64,000 nucleotides of DNA from Pontixanthobacter gangjinensis (GTDB lineage: Bacteria > Pseudomonadota > Alphaproteobacteria > Sphingomonadales > Sphingomonadaceae), in the NCBI RefSeq assembly GCF_009827545.1, contig NZ_WTYS01000001.1, positions 2,505,772 through 2,569,771 of the forward strand, in the 5' to 3' direction. Positions 46,953 through 55,297 of the stretch are shown here, piece by piece. A program made the translations under genes and the position numbers. A model generated the notes under the pieces. That model was not told where the DNA came from. It did not search any database and was given only the letters and a program-made list of their open reading frames with translations. How positions within the stretch are numbered: position 1 is the first letter of the stretch; every line of letters begins with the position of its first letter.

Positions 46953-48287
46953 ATGTTTAACAGATTAGATTCTATGAATGCATCGCAGAGCCTGTTGGTT
47001 CGCCTAATCGCTGCGATCATCGCCCTGGCTTCATGCTCCTTTGGCCCTCAGGCACAGGCGACTGGCTGCAATGTTGCCGCATCTCAGGGTGCTGGCGGGC
47101 CTGCTGATTGGGCTCAATATTGCTGGATGGATTTTTCGGCTTACAATAGCACGACGGCGCGATCTGCGTCCGGCCAGACCTTGTCATTCACACTTCCTGA
47201 CGGTTCCACCGTCACTTTCAATATCAAAGCGACAGCAGGGTCTAGTGCGCAGCCCACACCGACATGGGGCGGTGCCCCTGTCGGCAACTCCGGCTTTATC
47301 GGAATACCCGGACGGCCCTCTCTCTATGGTGGAGGCACAGAAAGTTTCACCTTCTCGGCGTTCACCGTCACTCCCCCGGCGGATCAATCTGTCGCGCCCA
47401 ATATTCGCTTGGTGTTCACAGATGGAGAAGGAACCAGAGCTGGTGAAACTGTGTTTGGCATCACCAATGGCAGCGCGTGGACAACGATAGGTCAAATTGC
47501 GCCCTTTAATGGGACTGGCACCTTCCCGACATTGAGCGGGGCTGGAACACAAAATGTGTCGTTTACAAATGCTAGCGGAAATCCAGGGGCATATATCTTC
47601 GAGACTAAAAATTTCTCCCAGCTGGATTTTGGCTACACCGCAAACTCGCGCCAAGGAATGATCTTCGGAATCTACATCCCCACTGTGGTCCCGATCGTAG
47701 CGACTAGTGACAGCATCTCGGGCATCAATGGTGTGGCTGGCACGACCACCGCCTTGAATGTGTTCGCCGGCGACACGCTTGGCGGCGCGGCAGCCACTAC
47801 ATCTAACGCAGTACTGAGTGTCGCTTCGGGATCGAGCGTCCCAGCGGGTCTGACATTCAACGCGGCGACAGGCAGTGTCGGTGTTACCGCGGGAACCGCA
47901 GCCGGAACCTACACATTCAAATATTTGATATGCGAAGCTGGAAATTCCACTAATTGCAAGGTCGCCGACGCCACGGTTACGGTCAGTCCGTCTGTAGATT
48001 TTTCGATTTCGAAGACTAATGGCGTCACTGAAGTCAACCCTGGAAGCACAACCACCTACGTCGTTACAGTAACCAACAATCGTCCTGACGCTGCACTCGG
48101 CGCCGTGGTAAAAGACATACCTGGACCGGGCATCACCTGTCCGGCAGCAAATACAGTCACAATAGCAGGAGACGGCGTGCCAGCGGGCAGCTTCACCTTC
48201 GCCGATCTGACCGGATCAGGCATCACGTTGGGCGCACTCGCCAATGGTCAATCAACAACGTTGACGTATGCTTGCCAAGTGAATTGA
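46953..48287 (+). CDS. Secreted surface protein with Ig-like and DUF11 domains
   Basis: A 444-residue protein with a signal peptide (LIAAIIALASCSFGPQAQA), a distinct N-terminal domain with Cys (CNVAASQGAGGPADWAQYC), then one diverged Ig-like repeat (TYTFKYLICEAGNSTNC) and a DUF11-type finish LTYACQVN, very like the end of the 36411 and 38029 products. GAGGAGG precedes the ATG by five bases. It lies 80 bp after the barrel gene and is the last gene of the run. Possible tip or cap protein of the same structure; that is inference. Confidence 0.72.
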   Translation: MFNRLDSMNASQSLLVRLIAAIIALASCSFGPQAQATGCNVAASQGAGGPADWAQYCWMDFSAYNSTTARSASGQTLSFTLPDGSTVTFNIKATAGSSAQPTPTWGGAPVGNSGFIGIPGRPSLYGGGTESFTFSAFTVTPPADQSVAPNIRLVFTDGEGTRAGETVFGITNGSAWTTIGQIAPFNGTGTFPTLSGAGTQNVSFTNASGNPGAYIFETKNFSQLDFGYTANSRQGMIFGIYIPTVVPIVATSDSISGINGVAGTTTALNVFAGDTLGGAAATTSNAVLSVASGSSVPAGLTFNAATGSVGVTAGTAAGTYTFKYLICEAGNSTNCKVADATVTVSPSVDFSISKTNGVTEVNPGSTTTYVVTVTNNRPDAALGAVVKDIPGPGITCPAANTVTIAGDGVPAGSFTFADLTGSGITLGALANGQSTTLTYACQVN

Positions 48288-48428
48288 AAGTTGGTTGGAT
48301 AACCTGCGGGAATTAAGAGATGCGGGAATTCTGCGGCTCTGAAGATGCGCTCGAGGTGCTCTCAGTCTAATCGCAAGTTGCAGGCTTAAAGCCAATTTCC
48401 CGACACGATGTCGCCAACGAGAACAACC
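48288..48428. other. Short convergent intergenic region
   Basis: Contains TGCGGGAATT twice (near 48308 and 48322) and a weak CGACA..TGTCG fold near the 3' end. No gene or strong terminator seen. Confidence 0.3.
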
Positions 48429-51400
48429 TCAGGTCGCAATTAGATGCCCTATTGTTGAAACCAGCTCGTTGCCGCGAGAGGGCTTCAGGATCAATATTAT
48501 ACCCCTGTTCTTCAAATCAGCGCTGTCCAAACCACTGTCGCCCGAAATAAGGATCGCGGGAATGTAGTGGTCACGATTTTGACGCACATATTCGATCAAG
48601 TCTATTCCGTTCTTAGATGCGCCGAGATGATGGTCGGTCACAATGATATCAGGTTCATTGGAGGAAAGCTGTGCGAGCACCTTTTCCGCCTCTTTCGGGG
48701 ACTGGGCTGTATGAATACCCTTGCCAAAACGCGCCTTCAGCAGAAATTTGGTAGAATTAAGTACAGCTGGATCATCATCGACCAACAAAATGATGCCACT
48801 CTTGGGAGGCTTCACATCTCCCTTGGCCTTTTCAGGCTTCTGATCGGGCAACAACATATCACTCAATGGCAGTTCGAGCGAGAAAGTCGATCCTTTGCCA
48901 GGCACTGACTTAACCTCAATCTTGCTGCCCAACTGCTCAACGATACGGCTCGCGATGGAAAGCCCTAAACCAAGCCCGGCATCGCCCTTCTGGGGATCTC
49001 TGTCGATCTGATAGAACTCCTCGAAGATGTGAGGGACCTGATCAGTAGGGATGCCCACTCCGGTGTCCACGACCTCGACGATTATCGACGCGCCTGAAGT
49101 GTGCGATTGGACCGTAACGCTGCCCTCGTTGGTGTAACGAATGGCATTCCCGATCAAATTTCGGAAAACCTGCTGCAGCAAGTCGGAATCAGAGCGCACT
49201 ATGCGATCTTGTACAGCAACTACCAGCTTTACATCTTTGGAATCTGCTTCTGCTTGAAAATCCTCGCAGATTTTGGTGATCGCGCTACGCAGATCAACGT
49301 CCTGGCTCTTCACTGTCATTGCGCCAGCATCGAGTTTGGATATATCAAGTAAAGAGTTTAGCAGGCTGCGCATATGCGCAAGCGACACACGTTCGCGCTC
49401 AACGAGTTCGGCCAATTCGGGATCATCAATCTTGAGTTGGAGCGATTCATTAATCATAGCGAGTGACTGCAATGGTTGGCGCAAATCATGGCTGGCCGTG
49501 GCCAGAAACCTTGATTTTGCTTCCAGCGCAGACACGGCTTGTTCCTGCGCTTCCTTGACCGCCTCCATTGCGTGCTGGTGCTCGCGTGTATCCCGGATCG
49601 AGGCACAAAACATTTCGTCACCTTCCATCGAAACCGGACTCAAACTGACTTCGACGGGGATTCTATCGCCGTTTTTCATACGGGCCTGCAAGGTCACTCC
49701 AGAACCCATTACCCGGACTTTTGGGTTTTGAGCATATTGTTTGCGGTGAGCAACGTGCAGTTTCCGTAGATCTGACGGAATCAATTGTTCGACTTTCATC
49801 CCGATGAATTCTTTCCGGTCATATCCGAAGAGTTGCGGCGCTTCCGCATTTGCCAGAACAACTTGGCCAGAGCCATCGACCATAATCAACGGATCGGGAG
49901 CATTTTCTACGAGCATCCGGAACCGGGCTTCGCTCTCACGCAATTCCCGCTCGTTTTGCAGACGCTGACTGATATCGACAAATGTCACAACCACGCCGCC
50001 GGACCTTTGTTCATTTGCCCGGTAAGGGGCAATCCGCATCAGATATGTTGAGCCATCTTCTGCAGTGACTTCCTTCTCAATTGGTTTGAAGGTCTGGAAA
50101 ACGGAGTCGACGGCGGCAAGAAACCCGTCACTGTCAAATTTCTGCCTGATATCACTGATCGGCCGGCCCATGTCTGTGTCGATAAGGTTGAACAACCGTT
50201 TTGCCGCCGGTGTAAAACGGCCGAGCATATGCTGTGCATCCAGTAGCACAGTGGCAATGCCGGTGCTTGAAACGAAATTGGTCAGATCGTCGTTCAGTTC
50301 TGCGAGTTGTTCCACCTTGTCCTTGAGCTGGTTGTTCACCGTCGTTAGCTCTTCGTTCATCGCCTGAAGTTCTTCTTTTGAGGTTTCCAGCTCCTCATTG
50401 GCGGATTGCAGCTCCTCGTTGACCGACATCATCTCTTCGTTGGATGCCTGTAACTCCTCGTTGGTTGATTCCAGTTCTTCCAGATTTATCTGGAGATCTT
50501 CCTGCGCGTCGCGAAGTTTGCCCTCAAGCTCATCGATCGTCGATTGGTCGGTTGGGGAATCGACTGCACTGGTAAGGACAGCCGGAGCAGATGGTTCAAG
50601 TTCATCAAAAGTTACGATCAACAGCTCGTCTGCCTGATCCGGCGCTGCCATCCGCCGGATTGATATCCGTGTGTCCCTGCGTGCTGCGCCGCTCTTGATC
50701 GAAATTTTATCAAGCACGACTGGTTCTGTCGTTTCAAGTGCCTGTTTGATTCCGGCCCGCAGCTTTTTGCGAAGTTCCGGACGGGCAAGGGTCAGCAAAT
50801 CCTGCGTCGGCAATCCCGATGGTTGTTCGAGATAGTTTGAAGTCGGCCCCATAAAATAAAGAACCTGGTGCTTGGCATTGGTCAGCACAGATGCGGGCGC
50901 ATAATTCCGGAGCAATTGTTGCTGCATCAATTCGCGCAAACGAGCGGTCTCTTTCGGCCTCGGCGCGGGTGTAATACCGTTCGAAGGCACGCGCGAAACC
51001 ACACCATTGACCGGAAAACTGGTCAATTGTTGTGGGGCATTTGGCAGCCGGCGGTATAACCGTGACTTCTTGTCGACCGTTTCGAACAGCCCTTCCAAAT
51101 GGGCAATGCTTTCAGACCGTCCAAGAAACAGATAGCCATCCTTGCGCAATGCGAATTGGAAATAGCCGATTATCCGGTCTTGCAATTTTCCGCTGAGATA
51201 GATTAACAAATTGCGGCAACTGATCAGGTCAAGCCGCGAAAAAGGTGGGTCAGAAACAACATTCTGCATCGCAAAGGTAACGGTCTCGCGGAGCTCGTTG
51301 GTGACTTGATAATCCTTTCCGTGCCTCGTGAAGAACCGCTCCAGCCGGTCGGACGAAATATCGGCCACCTGGCTGGCAGAATAGACTCCTGCTCGTCCGA

Positions 51401-52457
51401 CCGACAGGGCCGTGTCGTCGAGATCAGTGGCGAAGATTTGAATCGGACAGGCCTTGCCTGTTCGTTTGACTTCTTCGATCAGCAACATGGCAATTGAATA
51501 GGGTTCTTCGCCCGTCGCCGATCCGGGGACCCACACCCGAATTTCTTCATTCGCAGGCTTGCTATGAACCAGATCGATAATCGCCTTTTCGTAAAGAGTT
51601 TCGAATGCTTCAGGATCGCGAAAGAACGATGTGACATTGATCAGCAAGTCCTGATACAAACTCTTTGCCTCGCCGGGATCTTCCCGAAGGCATGTCAAAT
51701 ATTCAGCAACTTGGGAGATGTTGCGAAGGCTCATGCGCCGCGCAATCCTGCGGCCAATAGTCCCTTGTTTATAGCCGTGGAAATCGACCCCTAGCTGTGC
51801 GTGCAAAACTGCAATGATTGAATTGAGCTTGCCCTCATCTCCGATTAAATCGGTTTCTACGCTCGGATCGGCTACTGACTGTACATAATCGTGGCTCAGA
51901 TAGTCGCGAATTTTGGGGATCATGTCGACGACCGGACTGATTATATCCACTTGCCCGGTTGCGATCGCAGCCCGCGGCATACCATCAAATTGGGCAGTGT
52001 CGGGAGATTGGGCGATTACGATCCCGCCTGCGGCCTTGAGCTCGCGCAACCCGAGGCTTCCGTCGCTCCCCGTTCCAGACAAGATGATGCCCACAGCTTG
52101 CCGACTTCGTTCTTCAGCCATTGATCGAAAAAACTTGTCGATCGGCATCCGCACACCGTGCTGAAGTACCGCCTCACTCAATTCAAAGATATTGCTGTTC
52201 AGCGCGGCATAGAAATTTGGCGGGATGACATAGACATTATCTGATTCGACCAACATGCCGTGTTCGATTTGCTTAACAGGCATGGCCGTGTGCCGCGCCA
52301 AAATCTCGGCAATCATGCTATCGTGTTTGGGATCAAGATGCTGGATGATGACAAATGCTGCCCCAAGATCAGCAGGAATCTCATCAAAAAATTCTTCAAG
52401 AGCGGCAAGCCCACCAGCCGAAGCGCCTATTGCGATGATCGGACAATTATCTTTCAT
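48429..52457 (-). CDS. CheB-CheR-PAS-histidine kinase-receiver hybrid
   Basis: A multi-domain signalling protein of about 1340 residues (up to 1354 with an earlier ATG at 52493). Order: CheB methylesterase (IGASAGG with catalytic Ser near 13 from this start, IIQHLDPKH, SGTGSDGS), CheR methyltransferase (RVWVPGSATGEEPYSIAM, SCRNLLIYL), a long coiled coil of ELxxxNEEL repeats, two PAS domains, a HisKA box (FLATASHDLRQPLQSL), HATPase (VFRNLIGNAIRYTNEG, DTGVGIPTDQV) and a receiver (ILLVDDDPAVLNST, phospho-Asp in IIVTDHHLG). Such fusions sense stress or chemicals and feed response regulators. It is divergent from the LuxR-type gene at 53198 but separated by 700 bases of debris. Confidence 0.88.
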   Translation of the reverse strand: MKDNCPIIAIGASAGGLAALEEFFDEIPADLGAAFVIIQHLDPKHDSMIAEILARHTAMPVKQIEHGMLVESDNVYVIPPNFYAALNSNIFELSEAVLQHGVRMPIDKFFRSMAEERSRQAVGIILSGTGSDGSLGLRELKAAGGIVIAQSPDTAQFDGMPRAAIATGQVDIISPVVDMIPKIRDYLSHDYVQSVADPSVETDLIGDEGKLNSIIAVLHAQLGVDFHGYKQGTIGRRIARRMSLRNISQVAEYLTCLREDPGEAKSLYQDLLINVTSFFRDPEAFETLYEKAIIDLVHSKPANEEIRVWVPGSATGEEPYSIAMLLIEEVKRTGKACPIQIFATDLDDTALSVGRAGVYSASQVADISSDRLERFFTRHGKDYQVTNELRETVTFAMQNVVSDPPFSRLDLISCRNLLIYLSGKLQDRIIGYFQFALRKDGYLFLGRSESIAHLEGLFETVDKKSRLYRRLPNAPQQLTSFPVNGVVSRVPSNGITPAPRPKETARLRELMQQQLLRNYAPASVLTNAKHQVLYFMGPTSNYLEQPSGLPTQDLLTLARPELRKKLRAGIKQALETTEPVVLDKISIKSGAARRDTRISIRRMAAPDQADELLIVTFDELEPSAPAVLTSAVDSPTDQSTIDELEGKLRDAQEDLQINLEELESTNEELQASNEEMMSVNEELQSANEELETSKEELQAMNEELTTVNNQLKDKVEQLAELNDDLTNFVSSTGIATVLLDAQHMLGRFTPAAKRLFNLIDTDMGRPISDIRQKFDSDGFLAAVDSVFQTFKPIEKEVTAEDGSTYLMRIAPYRANEQRSGGVVVTFVDISQRLQNERELRESEARFRMLVENAPDPLIMVDGSGQVVLANAEAPQLFGYDRKEFIGMKVEQLIPSDLRKLHVAHRKQYAQNPKVRVMGSGVTLQARMKNGDRIPVEVSLSPVSMEGDEMFCASIRDTREHQHAMEAVKEAQEQAVSALEAKSRFLATASHDLRQPLQSLAMINESLQLKIDDPELAELVERERVSLAHMRSLLNSLLDISKLDAGAMTVKSQDVDLRSAITKICEDFQAEADSKDVKLVVAVQDRIVRSDSDLLQQVFRNLIGNAIRYTNEGSVTVQSHTSGASIIVEVVDTGVGIPTDQVPHIFEEFYQIDRDPQKGDAGLGLGLSIASRIVEQLGSKIEVKSVPGKGSTFSLELPLSDMLLPDQKPEKAKGDVKPPKSGIILLVDDDPAVLNSTKFLLKARFGKGIHTAQSPKEAEKVLAQLSSNEPDIIVTDHHLGASKNGIDLIEYVRQNRDHYIPAILISGDSGLDSADLKNRGIILILKPSRGNELVSTIGHLIAT

Positions 52458-52534
52458 TGCGTCAGTATTACATAGACCAATCTGCATAGCCAATTAGAAT
52501 CTAGTTAGGTATCAAGGGCCGTGATGAGCACAAA

Positions 52535-52664
52535 TTATGCTTGCGGTTTTGCCAGCCTAATCGAAACTTGTCTCCGAATTGCATAGCGCTCCCCTTCCCC
52601 GAAATATTTCAGGCCGTTGGTCACGATCTTCTCCGCCTGGCCGTCCGTTTCAGTGGTCTCTGCA
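52535..52664 (-). pseudogene. Coding remnant ending YAIRRQVSIRL
   Basis: On the minus strand a short open stretch reads FGEGERYAIRRQVSIRL before a TAA at 52535. Closely related stretches occur in the same orientation near 60200 and 62500 (GFANQRQVAVKL and GEGESYANRRQVAVSL), which suggests 3' ends of one gene family left after decay. The parent family is not recognised; the arginine-rich NRRQV end is like that of OmpA-type domains, but this is weak. Confidence 0.4.
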
Positions 52665-52931
52665 AAAACCGCCGAACTGCTGATGAAGAAATCTTTTCAT
52701 TCGGCTGGCGCATTGCAGCCGGATATCCGACGTAAGCACCAGTCCAAAACGGTTCTGCCACAGCCTCACTGTCTCGTGGCAAACGTCAATCCCGCCCTCG
52801 GACAGAAGGCCCTCAATATTTCGAGTGCCGAGCGCAGCGCGGTCATGCAACATCACGACCAGACGGATAGTCTCGACCGGTGAATTTAATTGTCGAAAGG
52901 CATCGGCTGGTTTGCGAAGTCTGGGAACACC
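52650..52931 (-). pseudogene. IS6-family transposase remnant
   Basis: The minus-strand frame reads PADAFRQLNSPVETIRLVVM, then RNIEGLLSEGGIDVCHETVR and LWQNRFGLVLTSDIRLQ. This is the N-terminal helix-turn-helix part of an IS6-family transposase (normal form: PEVIRLVVMLYVRFPLSLRNVEDLL.ERGIDICHETVR). The catalytic DDE part is missing, the frame closes after about 85 codons, and no start codon or inverted terminal repeats are obvious. It marks an old insertion between the signalling hybrid and the LuxR-type gene, at the edge of the amyloid locus. Confidence 0.72.
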
Positions 52932-53160
52932 TCACCAAACCCACCTGCGTCAATTTTCAATCAGGTGCACGTGCTCTGAAAGTGTCCGCAGGAGCAGGTG
53001 CGGTATGGTTCATCCACCACAACCACCGCTGAAAATGCACATTATATACGGATTATATGGATGTCTACTTATGGAGGCCGCGACCGAATCAGTTAATCAA
53101 ACCATCTGAAATAATAACATAACGTTAAAAATTTTGCGGGTCATTATCCATTTTAATATA
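52932..53160. other. AT-rich intergenic stretch before LuxR gene
   Basis: No gene seen. From 53040 on the base composition becomes AT-rich (TTATATACGGATTATATGG, AATAACATAACGTTAAAA), unlike the surrounding coding DNA, as expected for a promoter-rich or transferred junction. It leads into the palindromic site before the regulator. Confidence 0.4.
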
Positions 53161-53180
53161 ATTGACTTTGACTAGTCAAT
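53161..53180. promoter_or_regulatory. Palindromic operator before LuxR-type regulator
   Basis: ATTGACT-6-AGTCAAT with a perfect 12-bp palindrome TTGACTAGTCAA inside (53168-53179), ending 18 bases before the regulator ATG. A dimeric regulator, most simply the LuxR-type product itself, could bind here and control its own gene. Confidence 0.55.
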
Positions 53181-53197
53181 AATAGTGGGACCGATGA

Positions 53198-53896
53198 ATG
53201 CAATACTCAAGACGCAGCACTAATCACGAGGATAGTCTGATTTCCGAAAGAAAGACTCATGTGATTCGCTTGTCCGATGGCAAACTCTCTAACGGCCATT
53301 TCGACACACCTAGCGCCATCGATTTCGGTGAGGACTCAAGCACAGCCGAAAAAGTAGCCATCCTCGATGGCTTCGGTTCACTTGATCGCCGGGCTCGGAT
53401 GCTGCTGAGGCGCGATGGCACCTGGCTTGCCGGCTGTTCCAGAATGACTAATATTATCAACGCGGGATCGGATTTGGTTCTGATCGATGGCGTGATTGAT
53501 ACCGTCGAGCCGAAATACCGCGATGGCCTGAAGCACTTGCTCCAAGCGAATAGTCCCGATGTCCTGACTTTGGCACTTCGCTGCCGGATGCCCGATGGCC
53601 ATTTGCTGCTGCGCGCCGTCGCTATTTCAGATGATCTCGTCTGCGTTGTCGTACAGCGCGCCACCGGCATCATCGAACCTGAATTGCCAGATCTGGAGCA
53701 AGTGTTTCATCTGACGAAGACCGAGGCAATGATCGTGCTCAACCTGTTCGCTGGCCACACACCGACCCAAATCGCAGAAGATCACGACAATTCTATCCAT
53801 ACGATCCGCGCACATATTCGCCGCTGTTACGACAAGCTGGGGGTTACGTGCCGGGAGGAACTGTGGCGGAAACTGAACGCCTATCGGTTAGTGTGA
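53198..53896 (+). CDS. LuxR-type HTH transcription regulator
   Basis: A 232-residue protein with a C-terminal LuxR/GerE helix-turn-helix: FHLTKTEAMIVLNLFAGHTPTQIAEDHDNSIHTIRAHIRRCYDKLGV (ends given), where TPTQIAEDHDNSIHTIRAHI is the recognition unit. The N-terminal part is a PAS-like or unknown sensory fold (LRRDGTWLAGCSRMTNIINAG) without a receiver aspartate. The ATG at 53198 follows a second ATG four bases earlier in another frame. It lies just before the amyloid genes in the same direction, with a hairpin between, and probably controls them; this is inference. Confidence 0.82.
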   Translation: MQYSRRSTNHEDSLISERKTHVIRLSDGKLSNGHFDTPSAIDFGEDSSTAEKVAILDGFGSLDRRARMLLRRDGTWLAGCSRMTNIINAGSDLVLIDGVIDTVEPKYRDGLKHLLQANSPDVLTLALRCRMPDGHLLLRAVAISDDLVCVVVQRATGIIEPELPDLEQVFHLTKTEAMIVLNLFAGHTPTQIAEDHDNSIHTIRAHIRRCYDKLGVTCREELWRKLNAYRLV

Positions 53897-53957
53897 AATA
53901 ATGAATACGAAATAATACGTAGTTATAAATGTTCGCACAATATTAACTAATTATTTC
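53895..53957 (+). promoter_or_regulatory. GAAATAAT repeat cluster upstream of amyloid locus
   Basis: GAAATAAT occurs twice directly (53895-53902 and 53909-53916) and once inverted as ATTATTTC (53950-53957), in AT-rich DNA right after the regulator stop and 150 bp before the first amyloid-locus gene. A binding array for an AT-liking regulator is possible. Confidence 0.3.
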
Positions 53958-54017
53958 GCGTGATTTTCAAGTTTGCGAATCAGTGTAGAAGACAATTGTA
54001 ATTTAGTTTTTATCAAA

Positions 54018-54039
54018 AAAACCGATTCTCTTCGGTTTT
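54018..54039. terminator. Stem-loop between luxR and the amyloid operon
   Basis: AAAACCGA (54018-54025) pairs perfectly with TCGGTTTT (54032-54039) around TTCTCT, with A and T runs at its sides. It can end the regulator transcript; the T tail is short, so it may be leaky. Confidence 0.55.
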
Positions 54040-54110
54040 GAAACCAACCTTCGAAGCATCTTGCTTTGGAGCGAGAGAGCACTTGTGTCTCAGGGAAAGA
54101 GGTTAGTTCG

Positions 54111-54650
54111 ATGCTGATAGTTTCATCTGTTTCGCTTAAGCGCTCTTTATATTACGGATCATTGGCTGCACTGATGTCCGGAATTGGTCTGCCGCAAGCA
54201 TCTCAGGCGCAGGAAGTGACTTCAGCACCGACCGCCTCCAAATCCAGTACGGATGCTCCCACGGCAAATACCAATGCCGCTGGCAGCGTCATCTATTCCC
54301 GCGATGTGTCATACGGTTCGGCAGTTGACTACCGAACGCCAGGCCGGGAACATTCGGTTGAAACTGGCCCGTCTGCATTGATCCTGTCCAGCCTAGCAGC
54401 AGGACTTGACCCAATCAGCGATACCGAGAGCTCCGGGATTATAGCCCGTTCTTCGCGGGAAGTAGGGCTGATCGGCAGCCAGGTTTCGCTGGGCGTTGGC
54501 GGTTTCGCTGACATGTCCGGTGCGGACAGTTCGACGCAGTCAATCGGCAGTGTTCAAGGGTCAGTCGTGAACGGCGCAGTTGGTCAGGCAACCGGGGCAA
54601 TCCATAATGCGCTCGGAAACGTTCGCGGTGTTCTGGGTGGCGGACAATGA
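54111..54650 (+). CDS. Secreted protein, first gene of Fap-like amyloid locus
   Basis: A 179-residue exported protein: signal peptide LYYGSLAALMSGIGLPQASQAQ, a Thr/Ala/Ser-rich segment, and a Gly/Ser/Val-rich C-terminus (SIGSVQGSVVNGAVGQATGA). No known domain is recognised. I start at ATG 54111, preceded by AAAGAGG, not at an earlier in-frame ATG at 54066. The next gene overlaps its stop by 4 bp. By position it could match FapA (a small chaperone-like or fibre-modulating protein), but sequence does not show this. Confidence 0.65.
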   Translation: MLIVSSVSLKRSLYYGSLAALMSGIGLPQASQAQEVTSAPTASKSSTDAPTANTNAAGSVIYSRDVSYGSAVDYRTPGREHSVETGPSALILSSLAAGLDPISDTESSGIIARSSREVGLIGSQVSLGVGGFADMSGADSSTQSIGSVQGSVVNGAVGQATGAIHNALGNVRGVLGGGQ

Positions 54651-55270
54651 CGCGAGACCCAACCATTTGCCGCGCTGCGCTCACCGCGCTTGCCGCAACC
54701 GCCCTTACACACGTTCCGGCACTGTCCGCGCAAGACGCGCCGCAAACAACCGATGAAGTAGTTGTCGCGGAAGACACTGGTGCAGGTGCCACTGGCAGGC
54801 TGGCCGTGAACATCGCAGTCGGCAACGATAACCAGCAAGTTGGCGACGCCGTAATTGCGATCGGCGACATCGCATCGGTGACCGAAACAGTCAGTCAGCG
54901 GATGAGCGGCCCCGCGCCGACCGATCGCTCAACCAGCATCACCATAGGGGACGGCGCTTTCGCGGGCGTTAACGGCCTCACCAGCATTAACATCACCGCC
55001 GGAACGCAGAACCAGATGGCAAATCTGGCTGCGCTGGCGATTGGGAATAGCGGCGCAATGTCCGACCAGCTCTTGGAGCAGTCGCGCGCGCCCATAGAAC
55101 CGAACGGGGGCATCCAGGAAGGGTCCCTGCCATCCAATGACCGCATCGCCATCGGCGACACGGCCTTTGGCGAGGGCAGTGGCCTAATCCAGGTTAACCT
55201 GATCGGCGGCGAGGGTAATTCCTCCGCCAACACCTTTGCCCTTACGACCCCGGGCGAAGGATCACCCTGA
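54647..55270 (+). CDS. Amyloid-like repeat protein, minor subunit (Fap B/C-like)
   Basis: A 207-residue exported protein. After a signal peptide (LTALAATALTHVPALSAQ) three imperfect repeats appear: RLAVNIAVGNDNQQVGDAVI, GLTSINITAGTQNQMANLAA and GLIQVNLIGGEGNSSANTFA. Each has the hydrophobic strand, Asn, Gly, Asn-Gln, Asn pattern found in the repeats of FapB and FapC, the fibre subunits of the Pseudomonas functional amyloid. It is shorter and less regular than the next gene's product, so it may be the nucleator (FapB-like) or minor component. It is coupled to the preceding gene. Confidence 0.68.
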   Translation: MTRDPTICRAALTALAATALTHVPALSAQDAPQTTDEVVVAEDTGAGATGRLAVNIAVGNDNQQVGDAVIAIGDIASVTETVSQRMSGPAPTDRSTSITIGDGAFAGVNGLTSINITAGTQNQMANLAALAIGNSGAMSDQLLEQSRAPIEPNGGIQEGSLPSNDRIAIGDTAFGEGSGLIQVNLIGGEGNSSANTFALTTPGEGSP

Positions 55271-55297
55271 ACTACCCCCCTAAAATCAAGGAGAAAT

